From positions 1-6,172 of the forward strand of contig JAHFER010000104.1 of NCBI GenBank assembly GCA_023248365.1: 6,172 nucleotides of DNA, read 5' to 3'. The position numbers and the translations under genes are program-made. Origin of the DNA: Nitrospirota bacterium. GTDB taxonomy: Bacteria > Nitrospirota > 9FT-COMBO-42-15 > HDB-SIOI813. This document shows positions 5,909 to 6,172 of the stretch, in pieces. A model generated the notes under the pieces. The model did no database searches. It saw only the letters and a list, made by a program, of their open reading frames with translations, and was not told the DNA's origin. Numbering within the stretch: position 1 is the first letter of the stretch; every line of letters starts with the position of its first letter.

Positions 5909-6172
5909 TTAAAATGTCAACACGCGTCCCCACAGGCTCTTAGTCCCCCATATGCCTGAGCGCAGGCATTCTAACTGGACAATCTGCGAGTGATCAACAA
6001 AGAGATTTACGTCAGGACCGTAATTTTTAATATACCAGGCAAAGACCTCAGGGTCAGCCGCCTCAAACATCACCTTCTCAAGCCCCAGTTCATTTATAAT
6101 CTTAGCAGGTACATCTGTGCGCCAGGCCGTTACGTTCTCTGTTATCCCTTCTGACTCAATCATAATCATATA
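5909..6172 (-). CDS. comA: ComA-type phosphosulfolactate synthase, C-terminal part only
   Basis: The last 87 residues of a gene that enters from beyond base 6172; the frame is open to the window edge, so ATG 6169 is internal rather than a start. The family (PF02679) adds sulfite to phosphoenolpyruvate to make (2R)-phospho-3-sulfolactate, the first step of the PEP route to coenzyme M and of sulfolactate synthesis, in the cytoplasm. Family marks: IESEGITENV near the visible N-end, then EAADPEVFAWYIKNYGP and VNLFVDHSQIVQLECLRSG followed by IWGT and LWGRV, the conserved barrel C-terminus. Full-length proteins are about 250-280 residues, so roughly a third is visible. Homologues occur well outside methanogens, and their substrate in such bacteria is often unproven. 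The gene ends TTTTAA at 5909; no terminator is seen before the repeat element 28 bases downstream. Confidence 0.85.
   Translation of the reverse strand, partial: YMIMIESEGITENVTAWRTDVPAKIINELGLEKVMFEAADPEVFAWYIKNYGPDVNLFVDHSQIVQLECLRSGIWGTKSLWGRVLTF

Overview
The window reads as a bacterial chromosome segment in which every recognisable gene lies on the minus strand. In transcription order (high to low coordinates) it holds the C-terminal end of a ComA-type phosphosulfolactate synthase, a pterin-4a-carbinolamine dehydratase, a large membrane sensor histidine kinase, its NtrC-class response regulator, and the N-terminal two thirds of a NarK/NasA-type nitrate/nitrite transporter. Base composition is moderately AT-rich. 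The tandem-PAS kinase, sigma-54 activator, NarK-type carrier and two kinds of intergenic inverted-repeat element suggest a Gram-negative anaerobic or nitrogen-cycling lineage (Nitrospirota, Desulfobacterota and Brocadiales-like Planctomycetota would all fit). No phylogenetic marker is present, so this placement is a guess.

Layout: 5909-6172 comA-like 3' end, running off the window. 5711-5908 is an intergenic stretch with a 126-bp MITE-like inverted repeat and an all-AT palindrome. 5375-5698 is phhB, whose start is best set at an internal ATG behind a clean Shine-Dalgarno. 5170-5374 holds a good sigma-70-type promoter and, between it and the kinase, a double-hairpin repeat element with compensatory base changes plus a degenerate CCGT heptamer run. 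2512-5169 is the kinase and 1105-2502 the regulator; they are separated by 9 bases, the kinase stop lies inside the regulator's ribosome binding site, and they are surely one operon. 765-1104 is a 340-bp control region with a -24/-12 (sigma-54) promoter pointing into the transporter and two matching TGTTACG-N5-GTNAC sites upstream of it. 1-764 is the transporter.

How the genes probably work together: the kinase senses an unknown periplasmic signal through a Cache-type domain and phosphorylates Asp55 of the regulator. The regulator carries an intact GAFTGA loop and can therefore open sigma-54 promoters. The sigma-54 promoter immediately downstream, with paired upstream sites at activator-like distances, makes the transporter the obvious target. 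This is a self-contained sensor-activator-transporter module. The link from regulator to promoter is inferred from sequence layout only. I found no clearly undescribed system; the most interesting material is this control region and the two repeat elements.
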